64,000 nt of DNA from an uncultured Verrucomicrobiales bacterium (GTDB taxonomy: Bacteria > Verrucomicrobiota > Verrucomicrobiia > Verrucomicrobiales > Akkermansiaceae), in the NCBI GenBank assembly GCA_937928735.1, contig CALFVF010000005.1, positions 1 to 64,000 of the forward strand, in the 5' to 3' direction. Of the stretch, positions 17,297-26,066 are shown piece by piece (within the stretch, counting starts at the first letter, position 1; every line of letters begins with the position of its first letter). A model generated the notes under the pieces. The model ran no database searches. It saw only the letters and a list, made by a program, of their open reading frames with translations, and was not told the origin of the DNA. The position numbers and the translations under genes are program-made.

Positions 17297-20200
17297 ATGA
17301 TGTTACAAAAACAAACCATTGCCGCAGCCATTTCCTTAGCTGCTTGTGCAGCCATTCACGCAAAACCGAAGTTTGTCGATCCCGCGGATATTCCAGGGTT
17401 TGACCCACCCGTGAAGTTTGAGTCCGTAGAGTACCAGAAAGGAGAGGGGAAAGAGTCTCTGAGTTTAAAGAAGGGGAGTACAATTTGTTTTATTGGTGGA
17501 GGACTGGGCTCTCGCATGGCGAAGTTTAATCATTTTGAAACAGAGCTCCACCTCCGCTACCCTGAACTTGATCTAAAGATCAGAAATATGTGTGATGAAG
17601 GTCACACTCCAGCACACCGCCAGCAGCCTAATCGCAATAATGACGGTCAGTATGCCTTCCCTGGGGCCGAGAAGTTAGTGGATGAGAAATTTAAAGTGAA
17701 TTCTCTCCCCATTGGTCACTACGAAACAGAAGACCAGTGGCTAGCGCGCCACAAGGCAGATGTGGTGATTGGTTTCTTTGGCTTTTCATCCTCCTTTGAT
17801 GGAGAAGAAGGACTCGCGCGCTACAAAAAAGAATTCGACGCCTTTATTCGCCACACACGCAGCCAGCTCTACAATGGTAAAAGTGTCGCCCAGCTCGCTA
17901 TTGTTGCCCCGAGTGCTTTTCAAAATCTCTCAGAAAAGTACAATACGCCAGATGGTAAGGTGGAGAATCAGCATATCGCTCTCTACACCAAGGCAATGCA
18001 AGAAATCGCGGCAAGTCACGGCGTCTTATGTATCGATCTCGTGACTCCCACAAAAGCGTGGTACAAAGATGGCGAAGAATACACCAGAGATGGCGCTATT
18101 TTCAATGACCGTGGCTACAAGACCCTAGCACCTCTCTTAGCGGATAAGCTCTTTGGTGAGGCGAGTCAGTCGAAAGTCGATGAGCCGAAGCGCAGTGCCG
18201 TACACAAGGCTGTAAGTGCAAAGAACTGGGCGTGGATGAATATTTTCAAAATCCCTAACAGTGTGCACGTCTATGGTCGCCGCTATAATCCCTATGGCCC
18301 ACAGAACTATCCCTTTGAGCTACAGAAGACCAGAGAGATGATGGATATTCGAGAGCGCAGTATTTGGGCTGCTCTCAAAGGCCAGCCTTTTGACGTAGAG
18401 GCCGCAGATGCCAAGACCTCAGTCCTTCCTCCTGTCCCTACCAACTATGCGCCTGATCTGAAGACAGGAGTGCCTGAGTACGAGACTCCGAGTTCTTCTG
18501 AGTCTAAGATCACGATGGCTGAGGGCTATAAAATCGAGCTCTTCGCGTCTGAAGAAGACTTCCCGAATCTAGCGAACCCATGTCAAATGTCCTTTGATAA
18601 TAAAGGCAGACTCTGGGTCTCCACGATGGCCAGTTACCCACACTACCGCATAGGTGACCCACTTCCAGAGGATAAGCTCCTTATACTCGAAGACACCGAT
18701 GGTGATGGAAAGGCAGATAAGGAGACAGTATTTGCTGGAGATTTACACATTCCCATTGGTTTTGAAATCGCTGCTGAGGGTGTCTATGTGTCCCAGAGTG
18801 ATAGTGTTGTTCTTCTCAAAGACACGGATGGAGATGACCACTATGATGAGAAGGAAATCTTATTCTCAGGCTTTGATGACCATGACACTCACCACGCGAT
18901 CTCAGCCTTCTGTGCGGACCCTTCTGGAGCGATTCTTATGGGTGAGGGGGTCTTTCTTCACACTAGTGTCGAAACAGCCTATGGCACTGTACGTGGTACC
19001 AATGGTGGGTTTTATCGCTACGCCCCCCAGACGAAGCACCTCATGCGCTATGCGCAATTTGAGATTCCCAATCCATGGGGCATTGCCTTTGATGAGTATG
19101 GTCAGGACTTTTTCCTACATGGCTCAGGCACGAATTTTTCCTGGATGCTACCGGGTTCCCCAAAGACTCGCTATGGCGCGAATATGCCAGCACCGAGTCT
19201 GCTCACCAGTCATGCTGTTCGGCCGACTTCTGGCTTAGAATTCGTCTCAAGTCGACATTTCCCCGATGACGTGCAGGGGGATGTTCTACTCAATAACTGC
19301 ATTGGCTTCTTAGGAACCAAGCAGCATCAAGTGATCGAGGAGGGGACAGGATTCACCACGAAGTTCCGCCAGAGTCTGATCGAATCCAGTGATCAGAACT
19401 ACCGCCCCGTAGACTTAGAGTTCGCCCCTGATGGTTCACTCTACATCGTGGACTGGCACAATACCCTCATTGGTCATATGCAGCACAATGCACGCGACCC
19501 ACTGCGCGATCATGTGCATGGGCGCATTTTCCGTGTCACTTACCCATCACGACCACTCGTGACTCCCGCAAAGATCCATGGAGCCTCGATTGATCAGCTT
19601 CTTGAGAACCTGAAGCTACCAGAATACCGTTCACGCTACCGCACGAAGCGCGAGTTACGCGGCCGCGATAATACGGCTGTAGCTGCTGCAGCGAGTGCTT
19701 GGGCAGCACAGCAGACAGAAGAGCGCCTCATGTTAGAGGCACTCTGGGTGACTTGGGGTGCGAACCAAGTTGACGGCAAGTTACTCAAGAAGCTCCTCAA
19801 GGCAGAAGACCATCGAGTGCGCTCAGCAGCAGTCAGAGTACTACGCCACAACTTAGCTAAAGTACCAGACCACGCCGCATTGCTAGAGGCATCAGCAAAA
19901 GATGAAAACGGCCGTGTGCGACTAGAAACTATGGTGGCAGCTTCTTTCCTCGAGCAGAGCCAGGGGCTAGAAATCGTAGAACTCGTGAAGGCCAATGGTG
20001 TGGAGGAGAAATTCCATGAAGTCACCGAGTTTAGTCAAGACACACTCAATAAAGTGAAAGCACGTGATCGAATCCCTACATTCCGTATCCCACAGCACGT
20101 CAAGCGCGTACATAGACCCTCCTATAAAAAAGGAGCACAAATTTTTGAGCGTGAGTCCTACTGCGGTACCTGCCATCAGAAGGATGGTAAGGGGCTTCCT

Positions 20201-20527
20201 GATGCAGGCTTCCCGCCACTTGCTGGTTCCAAATGGGTGATCGAAGACCCTGAGCGCCTCATTAAACTCACACTTAAGGGACTTATCGGGCCCATAGAGG
20301 TACGCGGTAAGAAGTATCCAGGGCATGTGCCAATGACTGGCTTTGGAGGTCTACTCAATGACAAAGAAGTCGCAGACGTACTGACTTATGTGCGCAACAA
20401 CTTCGGGAATAGAGCTGACCCGATCTTCCCAGAGCAAGTGGCTAAGGTGAGAAAAGAAATCGAGAGCCAAAACGGTTTCTATAATGCTGAGGCTCTGCTA
20501 AAAGAACACCCACACGAAGAAGAATAG
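17297..20527 (+). CDS. SGNH + PVC-type haem-binding (CxxCH) protein, paralogue of the preceding gene
   Basis: Starting at ATG 17297 the 1076-residue protein has a signal peptide (MMLQKQTIAAAISLAACAAIHA) and then the same order as its neighbour without the ThuA domain: SGNH-like (about 60-300; CFIGGGLGSRMAKFNHFETE), beta-propeller (about 405-755; GYKIELFASEEDFPNLANP, CHDTHHAISAFCADPSG-like block DDHDTHHAISAFCADPSGA), HEAT repeats (about 780-900) and cytochrome c with CGTCH at about 956. Long blocks are nearly identical to the first copy (for example PGHVPMT, LPEYRSRYRTKRELRGRD), so the pair arose by tandem duplication with gain or loss of the ThuA part. The 87-bp gap and shared strand suggest one transcript, ending at the terminator at 20613-20662. 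Confidence 0.88.
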   Translation: MMLQKQTIAAAISLAACAAIHAKPKFVDPADIPGFDPPVKFESVEYQKGEGKESLSLKKGSTICFIGGGLGSRMAKFNHFETELHLRYPELDLKIRNMCDEGHTPAHRQQPNRNNDGQYAFPGAEKLVDEKFKVNSLPIGHYETEDQWLARHKADVVIGFFGFSSSFDGEEGLARYKKEFDAFIRHTRSQLYNGKSVAQLAIVAPSAFQNLSEKYNTPDGKVENQHIALYTKAMQEIAASHGVLCIDLVTPTKAWYKDGEEYTRDGAIFNDRGYKTLAPLLADKLFGEASQSKVDEPKRSAVHKAVSAKNWAWMNIFKIPNSVHVYGRRYNPYGPQNYPFELQKTREMMDIRERSIWAALKGQPFDVEAADAKTSVLPPVPTNYAPDLKTGVPEYETPSSSESKITMAEGYKIELFASEEDFPNLANPCQMSFDNKGRLWVSTMASYPHYRIGDPLPEDKLLILEDTDGDGKADKETVFAGDLHIPIGFEIAAEGVYVSQSDSVVLLKDTDGDDHYDEKEILFSGFDDHDTHHAISAFCADPSGAILMGEGVFLHTSVETAYGTVRGTNGGFYRYAPQTKHLMRYAQFEIPNPWGIAFDEYGQDFFLHGSGTNFSWMLPGSPKTRYGANMPAPSLLTSHAVRPTSGLEFVSSRHFPDDVQGDVLLNNCIGFLGTKQHQVIEEGTGFTTKFRQSLIESSDQNYRPVDLEFAPDGSLYIVDWHNTLIGHMQHNARDPLRDHVHGRIFRVTYPSRPLVTPAKIHGASIDQLLENLKLPEYRSRYRTKRELRGRDNTAVAAAASAWAAQQTEERLMLEALWVTWGANQVDGKLLKKLLKAEDHRVRSAAVRVLRHNLAKVPDHAALLEASAKDENGRVRLETMVAASFLEQSQGLEIVELVKANGVEEKFHEVTEFSQDTLNKVKARDRIPTFRIPQHVKRVHRPSYKKGAQIFERESYCGTCHQKDGKGLPDAGFPPLAGSKWVIEDPERLIKLTLKGLIGPIEVRGKKYPGHVPMTGFGGLLNDKEVADVLTYVRNNFGNRADPIFPEQVAKVRKEIESQNGFYNAEALLKEHPHEEE

Positions 20528-20551
20528 GACTCGATTTTACGTGCAATAGAG

Positions 20552-20591
20552 GCGAATGAATGACCTAAAACTCAGCGAGCCATTCATTCGC
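20552..20591. other. 11-bp perfect inverted repeat
   Basis: GCGAATGAATG (20552-20562) and CATTCATTCGC (20581-20591) form an 11-bp perfect stem with an 18-nt loop, 25 bp after the stop of the second giant gene and 21 bp before the T-tailed terminator. It may help stabilise the 3' end of the transcript. Confidence 0.6.
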
Positions 20592-20612
20592 TAGAAACTA
20601 AAAAACGGATTC

Positions 20613-20662
20613 ATAGGTGATCATCTGTCCTGACACAAGGGGTGGAGATCACCTATTTTTTT
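20613..20662 (+). terminator. Rho-independent terminator of the ThuA/SGNH/CxxCH gene pair
   Basis: ATAGGTGATC (20613-20622) pairs perfectly with GATCACCTAT (20647-20656) and is followed by a run of seven T (20656-20662). It lies 85 bp after the stop of the second giant gene. Confidence 0.8.
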
Positions 20663-21100
20663 ATGGATAGAAAAAAGGGTGAAGCCTCTGCAAAAGTGAT
20701 CTGTTGAGCTATCTCGTAATACCAATGAGGAGATAGATACTGCTCTAGCCATTCTGAGATAAGAGTCCAAAAATCGCCTAGAATAGAGAATAATTTAGAA
20801 TATCTGCAGGTGTCATTGGTCTCTAGAGTGGTGGTATGACAAATGCACGACTCACGGTAATAGTGGTTCTCACTGGTGCCGTGCATAGCCTTTTGATTCT
20901 ATGTGAGTGCCATACCAACTCAAAAAACAATTGGATGTAGCTTGTATGGGAGTGTCTCAGCGAGTGACTTATCCAAGTATCCTTGGATCGAGTTTATGCC
21001 CAACGGAGAAAACAAGAGAGCTTCCCCAAATGAGGAAGCTCTCCAACTATGAAAACAGAAAAGACCTACGGCCTAGTGTTTATTGGTTCGACAAATTGTC
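20663..21100. repeat. Intergenic region with two pieces of the TACCAA-end repeat family
   Basis: TAATACCAATGAGGA (20717-20731) matches 15 bases of one end of the element at 23648-23803, and ATACCAACTCAAAAAAC (20912-20928) matches 17 bases of its other end. Both ends point rightward, so this is not one intact copy; it may be two decayed copies or a nested arrangement. Short open frames here (77 and 65 residues) have no recognisable content and overlap the terminator or repeats, so I call no gene. The rest of the interval holds nothing I recognise. Confidence 0.6.
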
Positions 21101-22285
21101 TTAGAAGAAGAAACGGTAAGCTGCCCAGAGAGTGGTAGCATCTAGGTCGTTTTCAGGGCCGTCACCATCGAGAGTTTCATACTCGATACCAAGAAGGAGC
21201 TTTGAGTTATTCCCCAGGAAGTAGTAGTTAAGACCTGCATAGAAGGTATGGTTATTATCACCTGAGCTAATTGGACTACCATCTCTACTTGCTACAGCAC
21301 GCACGCCACGGCTACCACTACCTGCATTGATCTGGTTACCAGAAGATCCTGCGTACTGATAGCGAAATACTGCCTCTAGCTTATCTTCGATGATAAACTT
21401 AGAAGGTAGAATGATGAGGCCCCAGACGTCATCGTTTTCGTCATCACTGCTCTGGCCGTAGAGACCATTGAGAAGGACATTCCAGCCTTTGTACTCAGTT
21501 TCGTAGGCGACTGATGCACCCCACTTGAAATTGTCAAACTCATCATCTTCCCCATCATTGTCATTAAAGAAGAGGTCAAGATTCCAGCCGTCCTTTTGAA
21601 CATTGATGTAGTAGGCAAGATCATTCCAGTCCCCTGTGATGTCTCTGCCGGTTTCATTGGCAGAGAAGATACCTAGAAGCACATCGTAGCCGTTCTTTGA
21701 ACCAGCAATCTGCACACCTGTAGGACGTGAGGAGTCAAAGAAGAAGTTACTGATATTGGAGCGCTCGACAGTTTTAATTTTCTTAGAGGACTGGTGTACT
21801 TCACCGCCGAAAGTGTGCTTGTGACGACCATAGGAGAAGGACACATCCTCGACTCCTAAGATATCACCTGCCTTGTAGGTGAGTTTGGCTTCGTCCAGTG
21901 AGTTGTAGCGAAGTGATGTGCCACGGAAACCACCGTTCTCTAAGTTCACACTAGCTTTTGCCTCGAACTTGTTGAGAAACTTGATCTTGGCTGTCGTACG
22001 GAGACGACGGAGTTCTTCACCACCACCACTGAAGTCTTGGTCATCGAGTTCGCCATCAGAGTAGTTGTACTGGAAGTGAGCACGACCTGAGAGGCTAACT
22101 TCTTGAATGTAAGGATTCGATGAATTCTTGTAGAGCTTAGTGCCTCCAGTGATGTAGTCAGCTAAGGATTTGCTCTGGCTTGTTGACGGTGTGCCAGACA
22201 CTAAATCAGTAATGAAATCCCCAGCTACTGCTGTGCTACTAAGGATCGCTACGCTAGCAGCTGTTGTGAATACGTTCTTAGTCAT
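21101..22285 (-). CDS. Outer-membrane porin, phosphate-selective OprO/OprP-like
   Basis: The ATG at 22285 opens a signal peptide (MTKNVFTTAASVAILSSTAVA). The remaining residues form an alternating beta-barrel pattern, with aromatic-ended strands (GRAHFQYNYSDGELDD, AKIKFLNKFEAKASVNLE, VSFSYGRHKHTFGG, TGVQIAGSKNGYDVLLGIF, WNLDLFFNDNDGEDD) and a C-terminal Phe (AAYRFFF), the outer-membrane insertion signal. This resembles the OprO/OprP family, whose Pseudomonas members move phosphate or polyphosphate; here the solute is not known. It has a single-gene look: 164 bp upstream separate it from the epimerase gene, with a candidate promoter and repeat motifs there. Confidence 0.8.
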   Translation of the reverse strand: MTKNVFTTAASVAILSSTAVAGDFITDLVSGTPSTSQSKSLADYITGGTKLYKNSSNPYIQEVSLSGRAHFQYNYSDGELDDQDFSGGGEELRRLRTTAKIKFLNKFEAKASVNLENGGFRGTSLRYNSLDEAKLTYKAGDILGVEDVSFSYGRHKHTFGGEVHQSSKKIKTVERSNISNFFFDSSRPTGVQIAGSKNGYDVLLGIFSANETGRDITGDWNDLAYYINVQKDGWNLDLFFNDNDGEDDEFDNFKWGASVAYETEYKGWNVLLNGLYGQSSDDENDDVWGLIILPSKFIIEDKLEAVFRYQYAGSSGNQINAGSGSRGVRAVASRDGSPISSGDNNHTFYAGLNYYFLGNNSKLLLGIEYETLDGDGPENDLDATTLWAAYRFFF

Positions 22286-22324
22286 GTTTAGTTTCTTAGT
22301 TGTTCCGTTTGGAATGGTGGGAGT

Positions 22325-22377
22325 ATTGTACAAATTATTACGATATGACAAAATTTGTCGTGTCACGCTATTGTCAC
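22325..22377 (-). promoter_or_regulatory. Candidate promoter and Pho-box-like motif of the porin gene
   Basis: On the minus strand TACAAT (22330-22325) resembles a -10 box; TTTGTC (22352-22347), 16 bp upstream, is a weak -35. The -35 lies in the inverted repeat GACAAA-A-TTTGTC (22347-22359). Just upstream, TGTCAC occurs twice with an 11-bp period (22361-22366 and 22372-22377, plus-strand reading). An 11-bp-spaced TGTCA repeat is the layout of a PhoB box, which would suit a phosphate porin, but here the repeat reads away from the gene. All of this is by eye. Confidence 0.3.
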
Positions 22378-22449
22378 ATAAGGTTGGAATACATGATTTT
22401 GCGTGAAATCGAACCTTTAAGTTTACATTCAGCGAGTTGTTTAGATCAC

Positions 22450-23301
22450 TTAAGAGAGGTTGTATTTGGCGATACCGTCTCGCACGAGTTGGTAGCCTTC
22501 AGTAATAATTTGCTCCTCAGGGGAGAAATCTCGCCAGACTTTCACAGCAAGGGCAAAGCCAGGATCATTGAGACCAAAGGCTTCGATGGCGATCGTTCCT
22601 TTGTAGTCAATCTCTTTTAGTTTGGCAAAGACTGGATCGAAGTCAATCTGGCCTCTTCCTGGCGTGCCACGATCGTTTTCACTGATGTGGACGTGAGTTA
22701 AGTGACTGCGAATATCCTCGATTGCGGATGTTTGAGATTTTTCTTCAATGTTAGCGTGATAGGTATCAAACATGGCTTTGACAGCTGGATGGTCGACACG
22801 ATCGAGAAGCTCTTTGCCTTGTCGCATGGTACTGGCAAGAAACGTTTCGTAGCGGTTGAGAAACTCGGGAGTGAGAGTGATCCCTTGATCGGCAGCGTAT
22901 TGACCAGCTTTGCGGAGGAAATCAGCAGCTCGCTCAAGATCGATCTCGCGAGGTGGGTGACCTGGGAAGTAGGCGACTGGGCAGTGAAAAGGCCCTCCAA
23001 GATTCGTGCCACCACAAGCGACGACATTGTCGATATTCTCACGTATCCAAGTATCTGCCGCTTGGCGCACATCTGCATCTTCTGAGATAGAGCTGACACC
23101 TGTGTGAGCGCCGAGTACATTGATGACCTTAAGATCAATGGACTTCGCAAAATCTCCAAGACGTCTGTATGACTCGCGATCTGGGCTACCGAAGAAAAAT
23201 TCGATACCATCGAAGCCAATTTCTTTCAGACGCTCTAATATAGGGTAGTGCTTTTCCTGGAGATCGCAGTCCCAGAGATGCATGTTCATGTATAGTTCCA
23301 T
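22450..23301 (-). CDS. Sugar phosphate isomerase/epimerase (D-tagatose/D-psicose 3-epimerase-like TIM barrel)
   Basis: A 283-residue AP-endonuclease-2-type TIM barrel. The metal-binding residues typical of ketose 3-epimerases are visible: Glu in LTPEFLNRYE (about 150), Asp-His in MFDTYHANIEE (about 180-190), His in THVHISENDRGTPGRG (about 212-227), and Glu in IAIEAFG (about 246). Lack of a signal peptide indicates a cytoplasmic enzyme. The likely reaction is C3 epimerisation of a ketose or a related keto-sugar; the exact substrate is open. It lies upstream of and on the same strand as the porin gene, and close to the ThuA fusion gene, which would fit one sugar-handling locus. Confidence 0.85.
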   Translation of the reverse strand: MELYMNMHLWDCDLQEKHYPILERLKEIGFDGIEFFFGSPDRESYRRLGDFAKSIDLKVINVLGAHTGVSSISEDADVRQAADTWIRENIDNVVACGGTNLGGPFHCPVAYFPGHPPREIDLERAADFLRKAGQYAADQGITLTPEFLNRYETFLASTMRQGKELLDRVDHPAVKAMFDTYHANIEEKSQTSAIEDIRSHLTHVHISENDRGTPGRGQIDFDPVFAKLKEIDYKGTIAIEAFGLNDPGFALAVKVWRDFSPEEQIITEGYQLVRDGIAKYNLS

Positions 23302-23397
23302 GGCGTTTTGATAAGGTATCTTCAGTGATTAGCCAGAACAAATAGTGAACTAGTGATCGTGAGCAAAAGCTTGAAGGAAATTGCTAAAATAGGATCA

Positions 23398-24159
23398 CTA
23401 GGGATGAGTGATACGGTAGTGCCCCGTTAACTTGTAGCGGAAGAGAGCATCTTCTAATCGAGTGTCAGATCCTATGTTGTGAATGATACTTGGAGCCCCA
23501 GAAGCACCCACAGTGTCGCTAATAATCATGATGTGCGCGAGATTAGGCGGGACGATACAGGTGACAATGTCACCCGCTTGATACTGAGTGGTGTCTTGAC
23601 TCAGAGGGAGTTCGTAGTTCATGCGCTTAAAGTAGACTTGGAGATTATACCAACTCAAAAAACTATCTTGTAGAATTCGCTAGATCTTTGACGAGATACC
23701 ATCGTTGTCACTCATCGGAGATGCTCGCATCACCGATGGGTTCCGCCTTGATCTCCCGCCAAATCTCTTCGCACTTTCTACCAGTTAGTTTTCCTCATTG
23801 GTATTAGGGACACGGCGGTGATCGATATTTTTATCAGGACGCTTTAGACCCCAGATTTTTGGGTATTGGGAGAAATGCGTTTTCATATCCTCGTGCACGA
23901 GGCGCTGTAAGTCGATACCTGTGGCTTTTCTGAGAGCTCTGATGACAACGTCAGTACACACACCTTTCTCCAAGGCGATATCACCCCCGGGATAATCCAG
24001 TGAGACATAGGAAGGGTCGTAGCTTGTCGTTTTATGGATTTGCCACTTCGCCGCGTTCGCAATGTCACTAGGTTTCCAGTCAGCGAGTAGAGGAGATAGA
24101 GAAAAAGTGAAATAAAGAGGCATGCTGAACCTCTTAATGATTGAGAGTAAATGCTTCAT
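23398..24159 (-). pseudogene. DUF1287 (YijF-like) gene, interrupted by a small mobile element
   Basis: Two minus-strand pieces make one DUF1287 protein. Piece one (start ATG 24159) has a signal peptide (ending SLSPLLA), then SDIANAAKWQIHKTTSYDPSY, GDIALEKGVCTDVVIRALR (Cys near residue 70), and PDKNIDHRRVPN. Piece two reads NLQVYFKRMNYELPLSQ, YQAGDIVTCIVPPNLAHIMIISD, and IIHNIGSDTRLEDALF to KLTGHYRI. The element at 23648-23803 sits exactly between VPN and NLQ; it brings stop codons, so only a 119-residue truncated product with five foreign residues can be made. Removing the element plus one TTA restores VPNLQVYFKR in frame. DUF1287 proteins are NlpC/P60-like envelope proteins of unknown role; neighbours are wall-active (LysM amidase). 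Confidence 0.9.
23648..23803. mobile_element. 156-bp MITE-like element with TACCAA terminal inverted repeats
   Basis: The element begins TACCAACTCAAAAAAC (23648) and ends TCCTCATTGGTA (23803), so its termini are the inverted repeat TACCAA/TTGGTA. It is flanked by TTA on both sides (23645-23647 and 23804-23806), a 3-bp target duplication. It has no open frame of note, so it would need a transposase in trans. Inside are short inverted segments such as CATCGGAGATGCTCGCATCACCGATG (seen as CATCGG...CCGATG arms, 23713-23738). Related pieces lie at 20717-20731, 20912-20928 and 36943-36993. Confidence 0.8.
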
Positions 24160-24263
24160 AGATGACTTAGCGAGAATGGTTAAAAGGTAGTCTTTTCTGG
24201 AGAATAGGAGAAGCTTATAAAATAAATCTGGTGAGGTGAAGCATAACGCTGTAAGATAAGGTG

Positions 24264-24968
24264 ATGAAATTGGTATTATGTGGAATATTCTCTCTAGTGA
24301 TGGTGACAAGTGCCGCAGCACAGCGGAGTTCATTACTCAATAATGATCCTTCTGTACTGTATGTGAAAGATGACTTGGGTAAGGAAATCTCTTTCATTGT
24401 AGGAGAGAGCTGCAAAGCATTTGCGACAAAAACTGGCGGTAGGCAACTAGGTGTCTATCGTTCAGGGATTCGCGTGGAACTGCTTGAGATGACAGATAAG
24501 GTCTATCGAGTTAGGGGGGAGACAAGTCACGGAGCTGTATCAGGTTGGGTGAATCCTAAACAACTCCTCTCAAAAGATGCTGATTTCATAGAAAACCTAA
24601 AAAATCTCTACGATCGTGAACTTAAAGTGCGTGAACTTATAGCGAATCAATCCGTAGCGATCGGCATGACCATTGATGAGGTCGCGACCTCTCTGGGGGA
24701 ACCAAGTAAAAAGACGAGTAAAATCACCAAGGACGGCCGCACTGGCAGATGGGAATTTATCGAATACAATGAGGAGAAAAAATTTAATTATATCCGAGAC
24801 TTTCGGACAGGTTTGATTTTCAAGCAATTCTCGCACTCCACGATAGAGGAAACGGCGAAAATCGTCATAGATTTTGAAGACAACGTGGTGACTTCTATTG
24901 AAGAGTCTGAGGATAATGGCTCCACGAGGGTGAGTCGTATCATTCCTCCTGTGGTACTAAAGTTCTAG
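24264..24968 (+). CDS. Secreted SH3-like protein with BamE/SmpA-like segment
   Basis: ATG 24264 (one codon after an alternative GTG at 24261) starts a signal peptide (MKLVLCGIFSLVMVTSAAA). Residues about 40-105 look like a bacterial SH3-like fold (SGIRVELLEMTDKVYRVRGE, GAVSGWVNPKQLL). Residues about 125-180 resemble the BamE/SmpA pattern (SVAIGMTIDEVATSLGEPSKKT followed by WEFIEY). The C-terminal part is beta-rich. Function is unknown; SH3-like and BamE-like modules suggest work in the envelope. It is divergent from the broken DUF1287 gene and convergent with the LysM amidase gene. Confidence 0.65.
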   Translation: MKLVLCGIFSLVMVTSAAAQRSSLLNNDPSVLYVKDDLGKEISFIVGESCKAFATKTGGRQLGVYRSGIRVELLEMTDKVYRVRGETSHGAVSGWVNPKQLLSKDADFIENLKNLYDRELKVRELIANQSVAIGMTIDEVATSLGEPSKKTSKITKDGRTGRWEFIEYNEEKKFNYIRDFRTGLIFKQFSHSTIEETAKIVIDFEDNVVTSIEESEDNGSTRVSRIIPPVVLKF

Positions 24969-25007
24969 CTGGACTTTGGTGAATAGCTAGATGGCGCAGT
25001 CCATCGA

Positions 25008-26066
25008 CTAGTACTTCCGAATAGCCTCGAAAATACCTTCTGCACACTGTTCTTTCCACCAAGTGGAGCGCATACGCTTATTTTCGCTGTAGTTACTCAT
25101 AAATCCACATTCGGCAAGAATCGCTGGGTTATTGGTGTTGCGCAGTACCGAGAAGCGGCGGTATTTGACTTTTCTGTCTCTTGTGGATCCGATTCGGCGC
25201 TTGATACCATACTGGACGAGTTGAGCGAGACGTTTACCACGGTTGGAGCAATAGAAGGTCTCGATTCCTTTGGCAGAGCGGTCTGTGGCACTATTAAAGT
25301 GAATACTCACAAAGAGCGAATTAGAGTATTTATTGGCGATATGAGCACGAGAGGCGAGTGATAGGTAACGATCACTGGTGCGGGTCATAACGACTCTATA
25401 GCCATGAGCCTTGAGTTTAGAGGCGAGCTTGAGTGCGACGGAGAGATTAAGATCACTTTCCCTTAAGCCATATTTTACAGCTCCCGTGTCTTTGCCACCA
25501 TGACCTGGATCAATGACAATAGTGTAGCGCTTGGAGCGGCTAGAAGAGCGAGAGTAGGTTGGTTTGCTCTTAGTTATGGTACTCGAGGAGCGAGAAATAG
25601 CAGGTTTAGAAGGTGTGGTTATGTGTGGTTGTGTCTGGTAGCTGGGTGCTGAAAGTGCTAATACCTGACCCACTTGAATGTTATTGGGGTTAGAGATGCG
25701 ATTGAGTTTTAAGATGGAGGTAACTGTCATACCATAGCGCCTAGCAATCGAGTTCAAGTATTCACCCGCTCTGACCTTATGGTGGGTGGGCTTCTTAGCG
25801 GTGGTTCTAAGAGGTGCAGATCTAGAACTTGCCGAGGCTCTAGAGATTGAGGGCGATACAGAGGAGCGAGAAGTAGGTAGATGGAGAATTTGACCTTGGC
25901 GGATATTGTTGGAGGTGATTCCGTTAGCTGCTTTGAGCTTATCCACCGTTGTGTTATGATTCGTAGCAATTCGCCATAGCGTTTCACCTTTTTTCACTGT
26001 GTGGGATTTCGCCCATAATGATATGGGGAAACACAGTGTTAGAAGTAGGAAACAGAGAAATCGCAT
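25008..26066 (-). CDS. LysM-containing N-acetylmuramoyl-L-alanine amidase
   Basis: Signal peptide MRFLCFLLLTLCFPISLWA is followed by two LysM domains (VKKGETLWRIATNHNTTVDK, about 24-63; VRAGEYLNSIARRYGMTVTS, about 98-140), a Ser/Thr/Lys-rich linker (about 141-178), and an Amidase_3 catalytic domain (about 180-350). Zinc ligands are seen as VIDPGHGGKDTGA (His), RESDLN (Glu) and SIHFNSA (His), with LAECGFMSN holding the catalytic Glu. The enzyme cuts the bond between MurNAc and L-Ala in peptidoglycan during cell separation or remodelling. It is a single-gene unit convergent with the SH3-like gene; the 230 bp upstream hold no gene. Confidence 0.92.
   Translation of the reverse strand: MRFLCFLLLTLCFPISLWAKSHTVKKGETLWRIATNHNTTVDKLKAANGITSNNIRQGQILHLPTSRSSVSPSISRASASSRSAPLRTTAKKPTHHKVRAGEYLNSIARRYGMTVTSILKLNRISNPNNIQVGQVLALSAPSYQTQPHITTPSKPAISRSSSTITKSKPTYSRSSSRSKRYTIVIDPGHGGKDTGAVKYGLRESDLNLSVALKLASKLKAHGYRVVMTRTSDRYLSLASRAHIANKYSNSLFVSIHFNSATDRSAKGIETFYCSNRGKRLAQLVQYGIKRRIGSTRDRKVKYRRFSVLRNTNNPAILAECGFMSNYSENKRMRSTWWKEQCAEGIFEAIRKY

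Noticed and set aside
20653..20886. Minus-strand open frame of 77 residues
   Set aside because: It overlaps the terminator at 20613-20662 and a repeat-family end, has no recognisable motif and no signal or ribosome site; chance frame.
20907..21104. Plus-strand open frame of 65 residues
   Set aside because: It overlaps a repeat-family end and the porin gene stop; no family features.
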